DNA of 6,574 nucleotides, taken from assembly GCA_903862155.1 (NCBI GenBank), contig CAIOXF010000255.1:1-6574 (forward strand), given 5' to 3'. The notes beneath the pieces are model-generated. The model made no database searches. It saw nothing but the letters and a program-made list of their open reading frames with translations, and was not told the origin of the DNA. How positions within the stretch are numbered: position 1 is the stretch's first letter; every line of letters begins with the position of its first letter. This DNA comes from an uncultured cyanobacterium (GTDB lineage Bacteria > Cyanobacteriota > Cyanobacteriia > PCC-6307 > Cyanobiaceae). Both the position numbers and the translations under genes were made by a program. Shown here one piece after another: positions 6,409 to 6,574 of this stretch.

Positions 6409-6574
6409 CACTACCCGCCCTGGCCTCCCCGCGCTGATTGAGCGCACCCGACCCGATTCGAGGTCGGTGACTTAGGCGGTACCAGTCAATTATGTTGCGT
6501 TGCGGACGTAAACGCGCGAACGTGTGGCATCGCGCCGTACGCAGCGCCCTTCACCTACATAATGCAGCCGCAGC
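6409..6574 (+). other. Noncoding region after ftsQ, probably the ftsZ leader
   Basis: No gene can be supported in these 166 bases. They are less codon-like than the flanking genes and contain two hairpins (6431-6469), an AT-richer patch near 6486-6494, and a -10-like CATAAT at 6558-6563 without a clear -35 partner. An ATG at 6562 lies too near the edge to judge as the ftsZ start. That ftsZ follows is inferred from conserved gene order, not seen. Confidence 0.5.
6431..6469 (+). promoter_or_regulatory. Two adjacent hairpins downstream of ftsQ
   Basis: The first hairpin is GCGCT (6431-6435), loop GATTG, AGCGC (6441-6445). The second is CCGACC (6448-6453), an 8-nt loop, GGTCGG (6462-6467), and can be lengthened by CA/TG pairing (6445-6446 with 6468-6469) around a bulged C. 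No T-run follows, so a classic intrinsic terminator is unlikely. RNA-stabilising 3' ends, an attenuator before ftsZ, or a protein-binding site are all possible. Confidence 0.35.

Noticed and set aside
6445..6469. tRNA T-arm-like sequence on the minus strand (CCTCGAATCGGG)
   Set aside because: The loop is 8 rather than 7 nt and no acceptor, D-arm or anticodon arm could be found around it.
6492..6574. ATG 6492 open to the window end as a possible ftsZ start
   Set aside because: The translation (MLRCGRKRANVWHRAV) is not like an FtsZ N-terminus and no Shine-Dalgarno precedes it.

Overview
The window looks like a chromosomal segment of a GC-rich unicellular cyanobacterium of the Synechococcus/Cyanobium type. 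The support is: the gene order miaB, ddl, a small membrane-anchored orphan and ftsQ, with ftsZ expected next; two perfect HIP1 octamers (GCGATCGC), the repeated palindrome typical of cyanobacterial genomes; and G or C at most third codon positions. No mobile element, CRISPR array, rRNA or tRNA was seen.

Region by region: (1) 1-654, minus strand, is the N-terminal 218 residues of an enolase-superfamily enzyme, most like an L-Ala-D/L-Glu (dipeptide) epimerase, cut by the left edge. (2) 655-751 is a short divergent spacer holding a nested dyad. (3) From about 752 to 2664, plus strand, is a three-domain glutaminase (serine-dependent glutaminase, then STAS, then cyclic-nucleotide-binding-like). 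Its best start (ATG 752 with an AGGA Shine-Dalgarno) is out of frame with the rest, so it is probably frameshifted near its 5' end or misread there. (4) 2695-4056 is miaB, a tRNA methylthiotransferase. (5) 4083-5174 is ddl, D-alanine--D-alanine ligase. (6) 5171-5581 is a small single-pass membrane protein of unknown function. (7) 5578-6408 is ftsQ, starting at GTG. (8) 6409-6574 is noncoding leader with two small hairpins, probably ahead of ftsZ.

ddl, the small gene and ftsQ are joined by 4-bp ATGA and GTGA stop/start overlaps, and miaB lies 26 bp upstream of ddl, so miaB-ddl-orf-ftsQ reads as one operon, possibly including the glutaminase 30 bp further up. Ddl makes the D-Ala-D-Ala end of the peptidoglycan precursor, and FtsQ is a divisome scaffold protein. 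The divergent epimerase, if it acts on L-Ala-D-Glu, would join murein peptide recycling. I see no clearly new multi-gene system. The points most worth a look are the broken glutaminase start, the regulatory-looking domains on that enzyme, and the orphan between ddl and ftsQ, whose soluble part may have a PH-like fold.
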